Shown here one piece after another: positions 44,123-52,703 of a stretch of DNA of 64,000 nt. The notes beneath the pieces are model-generated. The model was given only the letters and a program-made list of their open reading frames with translations, was not told the origin of the DNA and did not search any database. Origin of the DNA: Dehalococcoidia bacterium (GTDB taxonomy: Bacteria > Chloroflexota > Dehalococcoidia > DSTF01 > JACRBR01); assembly GCA_021731085.1 (NCBI GenBank), contig JAKFYB010000002.1:1-64000 (forward strand). Reading direction: 5' to 3'. The translations under genes and the position numbers were made by a program. Each line of letters starts with the position of its first letter. The first letter of the stretch is position 1.

Positions 44123-44345
44123 TCTGGGAGTTGATCTCCTGGCGTACGATCTGGCTGACGCGTTGCCTTGTAACGCCGAAGTGCTCGGCGAGACGCGACT
44201 GCAAGCCCCAACGACCGCCGTTGCCGGCAACTCCCTTTTTGATAAGGACGCGTGCCGCGATGCGGATCTTCTCCGTACGCGTCAGGTCGTGAACGTCGAG
44301 GCCGACGTTTGCGGCCTCCATGTATGGGTGTACGTCCGTGGTCAT
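44106..44345 (-). CDS. Small helix-turn-helix DNA-binding protein
   Basis: A 79-residue protein with a clear HTH at about 45-68 (GLQSRLAEHFGVTRQRVSQIVRQE), including the turn FGVTRQRVSQ. The N-terminal part has TRTEKIRIAARVLIKKG, likely a leading helix. GGGAGGG precedes the ATG. It is probably a transcription factor or phage-like repressor without a ligand domain. The downstream overlapping frame could extend it if a frameshift exists. Confidence 0.75.
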   Translation of the reverse strand: MTTDVHPYMEAANVGLDVHDLTRTEKIRIAARVLIKKGVAGNGGRWGLQSRLAEHFGVTRQRVSQIVRQEINSQNADSR

Positions 44346-44565
44346 CCCTGCCCTCCCGTGAACGCCCAGCCATCAGTAGTGGATGGCCGAGCTGTGCCAA
44401 TGAACGCTCGCCTTGACGAGCCAACGAAAACGTACGTCAAGGCCTCTCACGGATCGGTTGCGCGGCTCTCACGGGTTTCTTGCATCGAATAACGAACCCT
44501 TAAGGAAACGGGCCGCACTGTTCGAATTTCGAATCTACGTTCGTCCCAGGTGCTACGATCGACGC

Positions 44566-45405
44566 ATGCATGGACGCCTGCTTTCAGTCATCACAGCGAG
44601 TGCCTCGATCATGCTGCTCGCGTGCTCAAGCAGTGAACCTTCTCCGACTCCCACGTCCTCCGCGACCCAGACAAACACGCCTGCACCAGCGACGTTCACT
44701 CCATTTCCGACCTTCACGCCAACACCCGAAGTCACGGCCAACCAGGCGATCGTCGTCGGCGGCGATCTGCGCGTCCGCAACGGCCCGAACACCAACGCTG
44801 AGGAGATCGGCGAGCTGCAGGACAAGGCTGTCGTCACAATCGACCGTGCCGAGCAAGGTGAAAACTGGCTCGTGGGCTCCCAGACGTGGGTCACGACGGC
44901 GCCCGACTGGACACGCACCTGGTTTCGCCTAGTCGACGGTTCGTATGTTTACGCCGCGTTCGTCTTCATCCTTCAGCCCGGAGAGGCATCGCCGCTGACC
45001 GATCCCGCCGGACAAGAGAAGTGGATCGACGTGAACGTCACGACGCAGGAGACCCGCGCGATGATCGGGGATACGCCCGTGTATTCGGCGCCCGTCTCGA
45101 CCGGCTCGCCGCAATTCCCCAGCCCGCTCGGCACGCACCGCATCGGCTACCGGACGCCTGTCGAGCGCATGACGGCCACGCAAGCCGGCTATACGCCAAA
45201 TCAAGCCACGTACGACGTGGAACGCGTGCTCTTCACTCAGTACTACGAAACCAGTGGCAACGCGCTCCACCTGAACTACTGGCGCCCGCAGTCCGTGTTC
45301 GGCAATCAGGCGACCAGCCACGGCTGCATCGGCATGCAGCTCCACGACGCCCAATGGTTCTGGCTCTTCGGCGAGGAAGGCATGCGCGTCGAGGTGCACA
45401 CGTGA
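44566..45405 (+). CDS. L,D-transpeptidase lipoprotein with SH3-like domain
   Basis: A 279-residue protein. The N-terminal signal ends in the lipobox LLAC (SVITASASIMLLACSSSE), followed by a Pro/Thr-rich linker, an SH3b-like domain (VVGGDLRVRNGPNTNAEEIGEL), and a YkuD domain whose active site is SHGCIGMQLHDAQWFW. It cross-links peptidoglycan stem peptides or attaches proteins. Presence of this enzyme implies peptidoglycan. A TACGAT hexamer lies 6 bp before the ATG and no ribosome binding site is seen. The frame continues upstream but lacks the signal. Confidence 0.93.
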   Translation: MHGRLLSVITASASIMLLACSSSEPSPTPTSSATQTNTPAPATFTPFPTFTPTPEVTANQAIVVGGDLRVRNGPNTNAEEIGELQDKAVVTIDRAEQGENWLVGSQTWVTTAPDWTRTWFRLVDGSYVYAAFVFILQPGEASPLTDPAGQEKWIDVNVTTQETRAMIGDTPVYSAPVSTGSPQFPSPLGTHRIGYRTPVERMTATQAGYTPNQATYDVERVLFTQYYETSGNALHLNYWRPQSVFGNQATSHGCIGMQLHDAQWFWLFGEEGMRVEVHT

Positions 45406-45485
45406 GATCTGCGGCCACTTTCGCTTAACTCGCCAATTCCCGATGCTATGGGCGCCGACAGTTCGAGCATCCACGGAGTGTCACC

Positions 45486-46724
45486 ATGTACGTCGAACTC
45501 AACAAAGGCCTGACCGACGAGCAGAAACTGCTCAAGACGACCATCCACGACTTCGCGCGCGATGTCGTCCGACCGGCCGGCATCGCACTCGACAAGATGA
45601 CGCCCGAGGAGACGATCGCCGAAGGCTCGCCGATGTGGCAGGTGCTCGGCAAGGCGTACGAGCAGGGCCTGCACCTTCGGAACTTCCCGGAGGCACTCGG
45701 CGGTGCGGCGCTTGGCCCGATCGAGTCGCACATCGTCAACGAAGAGATCGGGTGGGGCAACGCCGGGTTGGCGATCGCGCTCGCCGTCTGTTCGTTTCCG
45801 TTCGCCTTCGCCGCTGGCCGCCGCGACCCGCAGATGATGGAGGAGATCGTCACGCCCTTCCTCGAAGACCGCAAGGCCAAGTACATCGGCTGCTGGGCGA
45901 TTACGGAGCCGGGCCATGGGAGCGACACGCTCATGCCGGGCACCAAGTACTTCAACGACGACAAGATCTTCTACGGCCTCCAGGCGACGGCCGACGGCGA
46001 CGAATACGTCCTCAACGGCCAGAAGTCTGCATGGGTCTCGAACGGCACCATAGCCACCCACGCGCTTGCGTTCCTCGGCGTCGACCGGAGCAAAGGTATG
46101 GCCGGCGGCGGTGTCGCAATCGTGCCACTTAACCTACCCGGTGTCTCGAAAGGCGCACCTTTAAACAAGATCGGCCAGCGCGCCCTCAACCAGGGCGAGA
46201 TCTTCTTCGAGGACGTACGCATCCCGAAGTCGTATATGCTCGTTCCGCCCGAAGCATACGTAGGCGCCATCGATGCCGTGCTCGCCGGAGCAAACGCATA
46301 CATGGGTTCGACGTTCACCGGCGTCGCGCGCGCTGCGTTCGAGGAGGGCCTATCCTACGCGCGAAATCGCGTGCAGGGTGGCGTGCCGATCACCGAACAC
46401 CAGCTCGTCCAGAAGAAGATCTTCGACATGTTCGTGAAGGTAGAGACCGCGCGGCAGATGTCCCGCGCGACCGTCATCTACAACCAGGGCCAGAACCCGC
46501 CAGGCACGCTTTACTCGATCACGTCGAAGGTGTACTGCACGCAAGCGGCGTTCGACGTCGCCAGCGATGCGGTGCAACTCCATGGCGGCATGGGCCTGAC
46601 CAAGGAGATGCCCATCGAGATGATCTTCCGCGACGCCCGCGCCAGCATGATCGAGGATGGCTCCAACGACATCCTCTCGCTCACAGCGGCGAAGCGCATC
46701 ATCGACACTTATGCCATCAGCTAG
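45486..46724 (+). CDS. Acyl-CoA dehydrogenase
   Basis: A 412-residue flavoenzyme with the usual three domains. FAD and substrate motifs are seen in CWAITEPGHGSDT (about 140), TADGDEYVLNGQKSAWVSNG and the C-terminal QLHGGMGLTKEMPIEMIFRD. The segment after it is ASMIEDGSNDI: the residue before the Gly, normally the catalytic Glu of YEG(T/S) enzymes, is Asp here. It oxidises acyl-CoA in the cytoplasm. CGGAG precedes the ATG. The following gene starts 48 bp later in the same direction. Confidence 0.94.
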   Translation: MYVELNKGLTDEQKLLKTTIHDFARDVVRPAGIALDKMTPEETIAEGSPMWQVLGKAYEQGLHLRNFPEALGGAALGPIESHIVNEEIGWGNAGLAIALAVCSFPFAFAAGRRDPQMMEEIVTPFLEDRKAKYIGCWAITEPGHGSDTLMPGTKYFNDDKIFYGLQATADGDEYVLNGQKSAWVSNGTIATHALAFLGVDRSKGMAGGGVAIVPLNLPGVSKGAPLNKIGQRALNQGEIFFEDVRIPKSYMLVPPEAYVGAIDAVLAGANAYMGSTFTGVARAAFEEGLSYARNRVQGGVPITEHQLVQKKIFDMFVKVETARQMSRATVIYNQGQNPPGTLYSITSKVYCTQAAFDVASDAVQLHGGMGLTKEMPIEMIFRDARASMIEDGSNDILSLTAAKRIIDTYAIS

Positions 46725-46771
46725 CGGCACCGCCTTGCCTGAGCACCACTGAATCCTGCTAGGCTGATTGC

Positions 46772-48166
46772 ATGGATCTGAGTATCGAGTACGCCCGCAC
46801 CCCCGATGGCGTCATCATCGCTCATACCAGCTTTGGAAGTGGCGTCCCGCTGGTCAGCATTCCCCCCGCCCTGCCCTGGAGTAACATCGAGGAAGAGTGG
46901 GAAATTCCCGAGTGGCGCCACTACTACGAGCACCTGAGTGAGACCTTTCGCGTCGTGCGTTATGACAATCGTGGCGCGGGACTGTCTTCGCGCGACGTGC
47001 CTATCATCAATCTAGAGACCCATCTGCAGGACCTCGAAGCGGTCGTGGACAAATTGGGGCTCGATCGCTTCATCCTCTTTGGCCTCTACTTCAACGCCGA
47101 GATCGCCGTCGCCTACGCAGCCAAACATCCGGAGCGCGTGGAAGGACTTATCCTCTGGATCCCGGTCCTCCATGCCGAAGAGAGCACGCGCCCACAAGCC
47201 GAGCAAGAAGCACTCGACCGGCTTATGGACATCGACTACGCCATTTTCACCGAGACCCTCGCGCATACGATCTTCGGCTGGGAACAAGGCGAGTCCGCGC
47301 ACCGCATGGCGCAGTACATGCAGGGCAGCATGACGGCGGAAACCTTCAAGAATTGCTGGAAGCACGATGACGACGTCGACGTCCGCCCGTTGCTCAGCAA
47401 GATTCAAGCGCCAACCCTCGTAGTGCACCGTCGTGACTACAAGGCGACCAACCTTGAAGTGTCACGTCGAGTGGTGGCTGCGATGCCCAATGCGCGGCTC
47501 GCGATCCAACCCGGCAGCAGCCTGTCGCCCTACATGGGTGATGTCGGCGCAACCGTCGACCTGTTCAACGAGTTCGCCGGCGTCGATCGTGAGCGGGCCG
47601 ACAACCAGCGCTCCCTGCATGCACACGATCGAGACCCGCACGAGTCTGCGGTCGCGTTCCGAACGATCATGTTCACCGACATGGAAGAATCGACTGCAAT
47701 TACCCAGCGGCTCGGGGACGCCGGCGCTCAGGAATTGGTTCGCCTGCACAACGGCATCGTCGAGCAGGCGCTTGCTCGCTTCGGCGGAAGCCGCGTGAAG
47801 CACACCGGCGACGGCATCATGGCGTCCTTCCCAACGGCTTCCGGTGCGGTCGAGTGCGGCATCGAGATCCAACGCGCCTTCGGACGCCGGACAGACGACG
47901 AGCCCGAGACGGTTGTGTCCGTCCGCATCGGCATCAACGCGGGTGAACCCGTCGCAGAGGGTGACGACCTGTTTGGGACGGCCGTTCAGCTAGCCTCGCG
48001 CGTCTGCGCTCGCGCCGAAGCCGGGGAAATCCTCACGACGGACGTCGTTCGGCAGCTCGTCGCCGGCAAAGGCTTCCTCTTCTTTGACAAGGGTGCGGCT
48101 GAGCTCCGCGGATTCGAAGACCCCGTGCGTGTGTACGAAGTACGCTGGCGACCCGACCAGGCATGA
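46772..48166 (+). CDS. Alpha/beta hydrolase-like domain fused to class III adenylate/guanylate cyclase
   Basis: A 464-residue protein. Residues 1-265 form an alpha/beta hydrolase fold with oxyanion region RYDNRGAGLSSRD (about 72), but the nucleophile elbow is FGLYFNAEIA, where GxSxG is expected, so the nucleophile serine is missing. Residues 295-460 form a class III cyclase: metal Asp in FTDMEEST, Lys and second Asp in RVKHTGDGIMASF, and the AVQLASRV region with the transition-state Arg (the usual Asn there is Gln). The first domain may sense a ligand and control cyclic nucleotide formation. TAGGCT lies 6 bp before the ATG. The stop overlaps the next start by 4 bp. Confidence 0.92.
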   Translation: MDLSIEYARTPDGVIIAHTSFGSGVPLVSIPPALPWSNIEEEWEIPEWRHYYEHLSETFRVVRYDNRGAGLSSRDVPIINLETHLQDLEAVVDKLGLDRFILFGLYFNAEIAVAYAAKHPERVEGLILWIPVLHAEESTRPQAEQEALDRLMDIDYAIFTETLAHTIFGWEQGESAHRMAQYMQGSMTAETFKNCWKHDDDVDVRPLLSKIQAPTLVVHRRDYKATNLEVSRRVVAAMPNARLAIQPGSSLSPYMGDVGATVDLFNEFAGVDRERADNQRSLHAHDRDPHESAVAFRTIMFTDMEESTAITQRLGDAGAQELVRLHNGIVEQALARFGGSRVKHTGDGIMASFPTASGAVECGIEIQRAFGRRTDDEPETVVSVRIGINAGEPVAEGDDLFGTAVQLASRVCARAEAGEILTTDVVRQLVAGKGFLFFDKGAAELRGFEDPVRVYEVRWRPDQA

Positions 48167-49794
48167 CGGACCCAGTCCAGACGTTCGACCTGATCATCCG
48201 CAACGGGACGGTCTTCGATGGCAGCGGCGATCCACCCGTTCACACTGACATTGGCATAGCCGACGACCGCATCAGCGTGATCGGCCCTCTGCCGGACGCT
48301 CGTGGTGGCCTTGAGATCGACGCCTCAGGGCACGCTGTCGCGCCGGGCTTTATCAACATGCTCAGCCACTCCTACATGAGCATCCTCCAGGATCCACGGT
48401 CACTCGGCGAACTCAAGCAGGGCGTGACGTTGCAGATCTTCGGTGAGGGCAACTCGATGGGGCCACTCACGCCGCAGATGCACGAGCGCATGCGGACGAG
48501 CATGCTCGAAGGTGACATGCCCGTTGACGTCACCTGGCACACGCTCGCCGAGTATCTCATGCATGCGGAGTCATTTGGCATCTCGCAGAACGTTGCCTCC
48601 TACATCGGCGCCACGACGTTGCGCACGTATGCCGTCGGTCAGGACGACCGCCCCGCGACTGCGGCCGAAATGGACACGATGCGTGGCCTGGTCCGTGATG
48701 AGATGTCCGCCGGCGCACTCGGTATCGGATCGTCGCTGATATATCCGCCCGCGTTTTTCGCCTCGACCGAGGAACTGATCGAACTGTGCAAGGCATCGGC
48801 GCCATACGCAGGCAAGTACATCTCGCATATGCGCAGCGAGAGCAGCGACCTGATAGGCGCCGTCGAAGAGCTGATGCGGATCGGCGAAGAAGGTGGAGTG
48901 CCTGCCGAAATCTACCACCTGAAAGCCGCGGGCGCCGAAAACTGGCCGAAGATCGACCGCGTGATCGAGATGGTCGAAGGTGCGCGCGCGGATGGCCGCC
49001 CAGTCTCCGCGGATATGTACACGTACACGGCCGGCGCTACCGGCCTCTCGAACTGTATCCCGCCGTGGTTTCATGACGGTGGCCCCTCGAAATTGTTCGA
49101 GCGCTTGGCAGACCCATCGCAGCGCAAAGCCATGCGGGCGTCGATCGAGTCGTCCGACGAAGGCTGGGAGAATCTGTACGGTCGATGCTCGTCCGCAGAG
49201 GATGTGCTGATCCTGTCAGTCCGCAAGGAAGAGAACCGCATCTACCAGGGGAGGACCCTCGCAGCCATCGCGAACACGCTCGGCGTCGATCCCATCGAAG
49301 CAATCTTCACGCTCGTCGAGAAGGACCGCTCCCGCATCACGACGGCCTACTTCATGATTGGCGAGGAAAACGTACGTAAGCAGGTCGCTCTGCCGTGGAT
49401 GGCATTCGGGTCGGATTCTCCCTCGACGGCTGCTGAAGGCGCGTTCCTCCAAGGATCAACGCATCCCCGTGCATATGGGACATTCGCCCGCCTGCTTGGC
49501 CACTACGTGCGCGACAAGAGGCTCGTACCGCTGGCGAAAGCTATACGCAGGTTGACGCGGTTCCCGGCGGAGAACCTTGGCCTCGACCGGCGAGGGCGGA
49601 TCGAGGAGGGCTACTTTGCCGACATCGTCGTGTTCGATCCCGACACCATCGCCGACAACGCAACCTACCAGCAGCCTCACCAGTACGCCTCTGGCGTGCG
49701 CGATGTTGTCGTGAACGGCACGATGGCCTTGCGCGACGGTGAGCACACCGGCCGGTTCTCGGGACGTGCGGTCTACGGCCCCGGCCGGCGCTAG
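48163..49794 (+). CDS. Amidohydrolase (N-acyl-D-amino-acid deacylase-like)
   Basis: A 543-residue protein of the D-aminoacylase type. The N-terminal beta-sandwich is IIRNGTVFDGSG, and the barrel keeps YISHMRSESSD and IYHLKAAG (metal His residues) and the catalytic Asp in FGSDSPS. The HxH pair normally after PGFID is replaced by PGFINMLSHS, and the metal-binding Cys of GNCG is Ser in EGNSMGP. Such NML-type members are common but their activity is poorly known. The ATG overlaps the stop of the cyclase gene (ATGA), so they are co-translated. Confidence 0.9.
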   Translation: MTDPVQTFDLIIRNGTVFDGSGDPPVHTDIGIADDRISVIGPLPDARGGLEIDASGHAVAPGFINMLSHSYMSILQDPRSLGELKQGVTLQIFGEGNSMGPLTPQMHERMRTSMLEGDMPVDVTWHTLAEYLMHAESFGISQNVASYIGATTLRTYAVGQDDRPATAAEMDTMRGLVRDEMSAGALGIGSSLIYPPAFFASTEELIELCKASAPYAGKYISHMRSESSDLIGAVEELMRIGEEGGVPAEIYHLKAAGAENWPKIDRVIEMVEGARADGRPVSADMYTYTAGATGLSNCIPPWFHDGGPSKLFERLADPSQRKAMRASIESSDEGWENLYGRCSSAEDVLILSVRKEENRIYQGRTLAAIANTLGVDPIEAIFTLVEKDRSRITTAYFMIGEENVRKQVALPWMAFGSDSPSTAAEGAFLQGSTHPRAYGTFARLLGHYVRDKRLVPLAKAIRRLTRFPAENLGLDRRGRIEEGYFADIVVFDPDTIADNATYQQPHQYASGVRDVVVNGTMALRDGEHTGRFSGRAVYGPGRR

Positions 49795-49842
49795 CTCGAA
49801 ATCGCAGCCCGCCGTAGGCTGTCGCCGAATGGGAGGTTCCTG

Positions 49843-51333
49843 ATGCCGTCAAGCGATGCCGCAATGGAAGCGCGCGTTCGTGCAGCCGCAGAAGAAGTGC
49901 TGACTCAGTCCCGTATCCCTGGTCTGAGCATCGGCGTCGTAAAGGGCGATGACCTCGTCCTGTGCGAGAGCTTCGGTTACGCCGACATCGAAACGCGCGA
50001 ACCGATGACGCCAGACCGTCGGCAGCGCATCGCTTCAATCACGAAGACGATGGTTGGCTTTTGCTTGATGGGACTCGTTGAAGACGGCAAGCTCAGCCTC
50101 GACGATCGCGTCACCACATTGCTACCGGACGTCGGTTTCCATGGACCCGCCGAGACGATGACGCTCAAACACCTGCTGACCCACACGTCCGGCATCGGCG
50201 AAGCTCCGACGCGAGACCGTCTCGCCGACACGGCCAATCCCGATCGGGAGGCAGTCACCACGCCGGGTGATTTTTCAACCCTTTACCCCGACGGGATCGT
50301 TGTTGAAGTTGCCCCCGGGACGAAACACGCCTACTGCAACAACGGCTACGGACTGCTGGGAGAGATCATCTCACGTACCGAACTGGCCACCCTGCAGGAT
50401 GTCATGCAGAGGCGAATCTGGGCGCCGTTGGGCATGACGTCTACGGACATTCTCGACGAGAACGACGCACGCATCACGACCTGCTACCATCGCGCGCCCA
50501 ACGAAGACAACGTCTTTCAGCTCACGCGTGCGGGCGTAGCCATCAAGGAACAACCTACAGTCGATGGACTAAACATACGTGGTTCGTTTACAGCTGAGTT
50601 CAACCAGGGGATGCGAGCTGCCGGCGGCGTCCAATCCACCATCCCGGATATGGCGAAGTACGCGTCCGCATTCCTCCGCCGAGGTGGCGGCATCGTGAAC
50701 CCTGAGATGTTCGACGACATGACCTCGCCGCACGAGGGCGACGACCCGCGTATGGTCAGCTGGGGGCTTTCGATTGCCCGCACGCCGCTCCGCGTCTCAG
50801 GAGAGCAGCCGTCGCAATGGCATCAGGTTCTGGGGCATGGCGGCGCGTACTTCGGTGGGTGGAACTCGCATCTGGACGTCATCCCTGAGCTCGGCATCGG
50901 CATCGTTCAGCACATGAACATCATGATCGACGAGCCGGCGTCGATTTTTCGGAAGATCATTCGAGCGGTCATCGACGCCGAGCGCCCGGCGTACCCGGAC
51001 GCTCCAGTCGATCCTGGCCTCCTCCAAAGCGCACCCGGGACGTATGAGTTGCCGATGCCGGGCCCTCTGACGAACTTCCGCCCTCAAACGCGCATCGGAC
51101 GCGTACACATCAAGGGAGATGGCAAGTCGCTGACTCTGGAGTCGCGCTGGGGCAGCTGGAAGACTCCTGTGCAACTCACACCATGCGATCGCGACGACCC
51201 GACGTTCTTCGCGATTCAGCGCCCGGACGCCGATCCCGCGTTTCTAAGGCTTGAATGCGACTCGACTGGTGCTGTCGTCGCCTTGCACGTCGACGACCTG
51301 ACTAAGATGAACAAGCGCCCTGAGCGCATATAA
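49843..51333 (+). CDS. Class C beta-lactamase-like serine hydrolase
   Basis: A 496-residue protein. The SxxK motif is SITK (about 65), YxN is YCN in KHAYCNNGYGLLG (about 168), and the later HGGAYFGGWNS (about 330) sits where KTG-like HxG occurs in esterase/peptidase members. A C-terminal lipocalin-like domain of about 120 residues follows. No signal peptide is present. It may be an esterase or D-peptidase, which would fit the preceding D-aminoacylase-like gene. GGGAGG lies 7 nt before the ATG. Confidence 0.9.
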   Translation: MPSSDAAMEARVRAAAEEVLTQSRIPGLSIGVVKGDDLVLCESFGYADIETREPMTPDRRQRIASITKTMVGFCLMGLVEDGKLSLDDRVTTLLPDVGFHGPAETMTLKHLLTHTSGIGEAPTRDRLADTANPDREAVTTPGDFSTLYPDGIVVEVAPGTKHAYCNNGYGLLGEIISRTELATLQDVMQRRIWAPLGMTSTDILDENDARITTCYHRAPNEDNVFQLTRAGVAIKEQPTVDGLNIRGSFTAEFNQGMRAAGGVQSTIPDMAKYASAFLRRGGGIVNPEMFDDMTSPHEGDDPRMVSWGLSIARTPLRVSGEQPSQWHQVLGHGGAYFGGWNSHLDVIPELGIGIVQHMNIMIDEPASIFRKIIRAVIDAERPAYPDAPVDPGLLQSAPGTYELPMPGPLTNFRPQTRIGRVHIKGDGKSLTLESRWGSWKTPVQLTPCDRDDPTFFAIQRPDADPAFLRLECDSTGAVVALHVDDLTKMNKRPERI

Positions 51334-51343
51334 GCCACGCTTG

Positions 51344-51598
51344 TCACGCCGTTCCTTCGATCGCCGATTCAGGCACGGTGCACCTGTACGTCGCCTCTGC
51401 CCACGCGAACGTCAGCGTGTACTGCGCGTCCCCATGGGACGAGTCCCGCGAAATGATCTCCGCTATCGTCCATTCTGGAAGCGCGACCAACGCCAGGTTG
51501 CCGGCGACGACCTCGAGTACACCTCCAGCTTCCAAAATCACTACGACCTCCTCACCGACTTCATACCTGTGCATGGCGCGCTGCTCTGTGAGCGGCAT
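51344..51598 (-). CDS. Small hypothetical protein
   Basis: An 84-residue acidic protein with alternating strands (GEEVVVILEAGGVLEVVAGNLALVALPEW). It has AGGAG 8 nt before the ATG at 51598; ATG at 51604 is too close to that site. Its stop lies 10 bp from the stop of the convergent serine hydrolase gene. No family is recognised. A small beta-rich fold is likely. Confidence 0.6.
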   Translation of the reverse strand: MPLTEQRAMHRYEVGEEVVVILEAGGVLEVVAGNLALVALPEWTIAEIISRDSSHGDAQYTLTFAWAEATYRCTVPESAIEGTA

Positions 51599-51728
51599 CA
51601 ACATCTCTCCTCACCCATCGAATCACCCTCATGTTGGGCTCTGTAGCCGATTCTTGCAGCTCCACGCGTCAACCAGTGTCGTCAAGGCGACGTTCCTACG
51701 CGATTTGTCCGCCGGGTAGCATGACGCC

Positions 51729-52703
51729 ATGGATCCGATGCGCCGTTCGCTCCGCCTCAACCGCATCAAGGAGCTGTTCCGCGGCCGCCCCAAGGCCGGC
51801 TTCACCACGGCCGAGCTCGCCCGGGCGACCGGGGTCAGCCAGCGCACGATGCAGCGCGACATCGAAGTGCTTCAGAGGGAGGATGGATTCTTCCTTGACG
51901 CGAACACCGGCCGCTATTCCCTTCCAGTGGAGGAGCGACTGAGATCCCTCGACCTCAACCTCCAGGAGGCGCGCGCCATCCTTATCGCCACGCGCTTGTT
52001 TCTCCGCTACAGCGACGAGTCCGAGCCCCACGCCGCCGAGGCGTTGCGGAAGCTGGCGCAGATCATGCCCGAAGCAGTCCGCGCCCAGGTCAAGGCCGCT
52101 GCCGAGACGCTTGTCAACCGCCCGTTAGATCCAACCTTCACGAGGAATATCACGACCGTCACCGACGCCTGGGCGAAGGGCCGATCACTCCGCATGAGCT
52201 ACAGATCCGCGGGCGGCAAACGTCCGAAAGAGGTCATCCTAGACCCGTATGTGCTCGAACCAAGCGCGGCTGGTGCAGCCACGTATCTCATCGGCTATTC
52301 ACGCACGCATGGACAGATTCGGACGTTCAAGGTCGAACGCATCGTGTCGGCTGAAATGCTCGCGCAGCACTTCACCCTGCCGCCGGACTTCGCGGTCGAC
52401 GACCTGTTGTCGTCTGCCTGGGGCATCATCTGGGGTGAGGGCACGGAGGTGAAGCTTCGCTTCACCAAAGAGGTGTCCTGGCGCGTCCGCGAATCGCGGT
52501 GGCATCCGTCTCAATCGATCGAGGAACACGACGACGGTAGTTGTACGCTCACCATCAGCGTGGCCAGCGTCATGGAGCTTGGCCGTTGGGTGCGAAGCTG
52601 GGGCGACACCGTCGAAGCTCTTCGACCAAAGGCTCTTCGATCCGAACTGCGCAAGGAGGCCGAACGCCTCGCGCAACAGTACGCCTCGGATCCACGGATC
52701 TAG
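51729..52703 (+). CDS. WYL-domain transcriptional regulator with HTH_11
   Basis: A 324-residue regulator. The N-terminal winged helix is RLNRIKELFRGRPKAGFTTAELARATGVSQRTMQRDIEVL (about 8-50), followed by a WYL domain (LRMSYRSAGGKRPKEVILDPYVLEP to GQIRTFKVERIVSAEML, about 155-215) and a C-terminal WCX-like region with ESRWHPSQSIEEHDDGS. WYL domains bind ligands, often nucleic acid. TAGCAT is six bases before the ATG with no ribosome binding site. Its stop overlaps the convergent GH172-like gene by 4 bp. No CRISPR or defence genes are near. Confidence 0.93.
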   Translation: MDPMRRSLRLNRIKELFRGRPKAGFTTAELARATGVSQRTMQRDIEVLQREDGFFLDANTGRYSLPVEERLRSLDLNLQEARAILIATRLFLRYSDESEPHAAEALRKLAQIMPEAVRAQVKAAAETLVNRPLDPTFTRNITTVTDAWAKGRSLRMSYRSAGGKRPKEVILDPYVLEPSAAGAATYLIGYSRTHGQIRTFKVERIVSAEMLAQHFTLPPDFAVDDLLSSAWGIIWGEGTEVKLRFTKEVSWRVRESRWHPSQSIEEHDDGSCTLTISVASVMELGRWVRSWGDTVEALRPKALRSELRKEAERLAQQYASDPRI

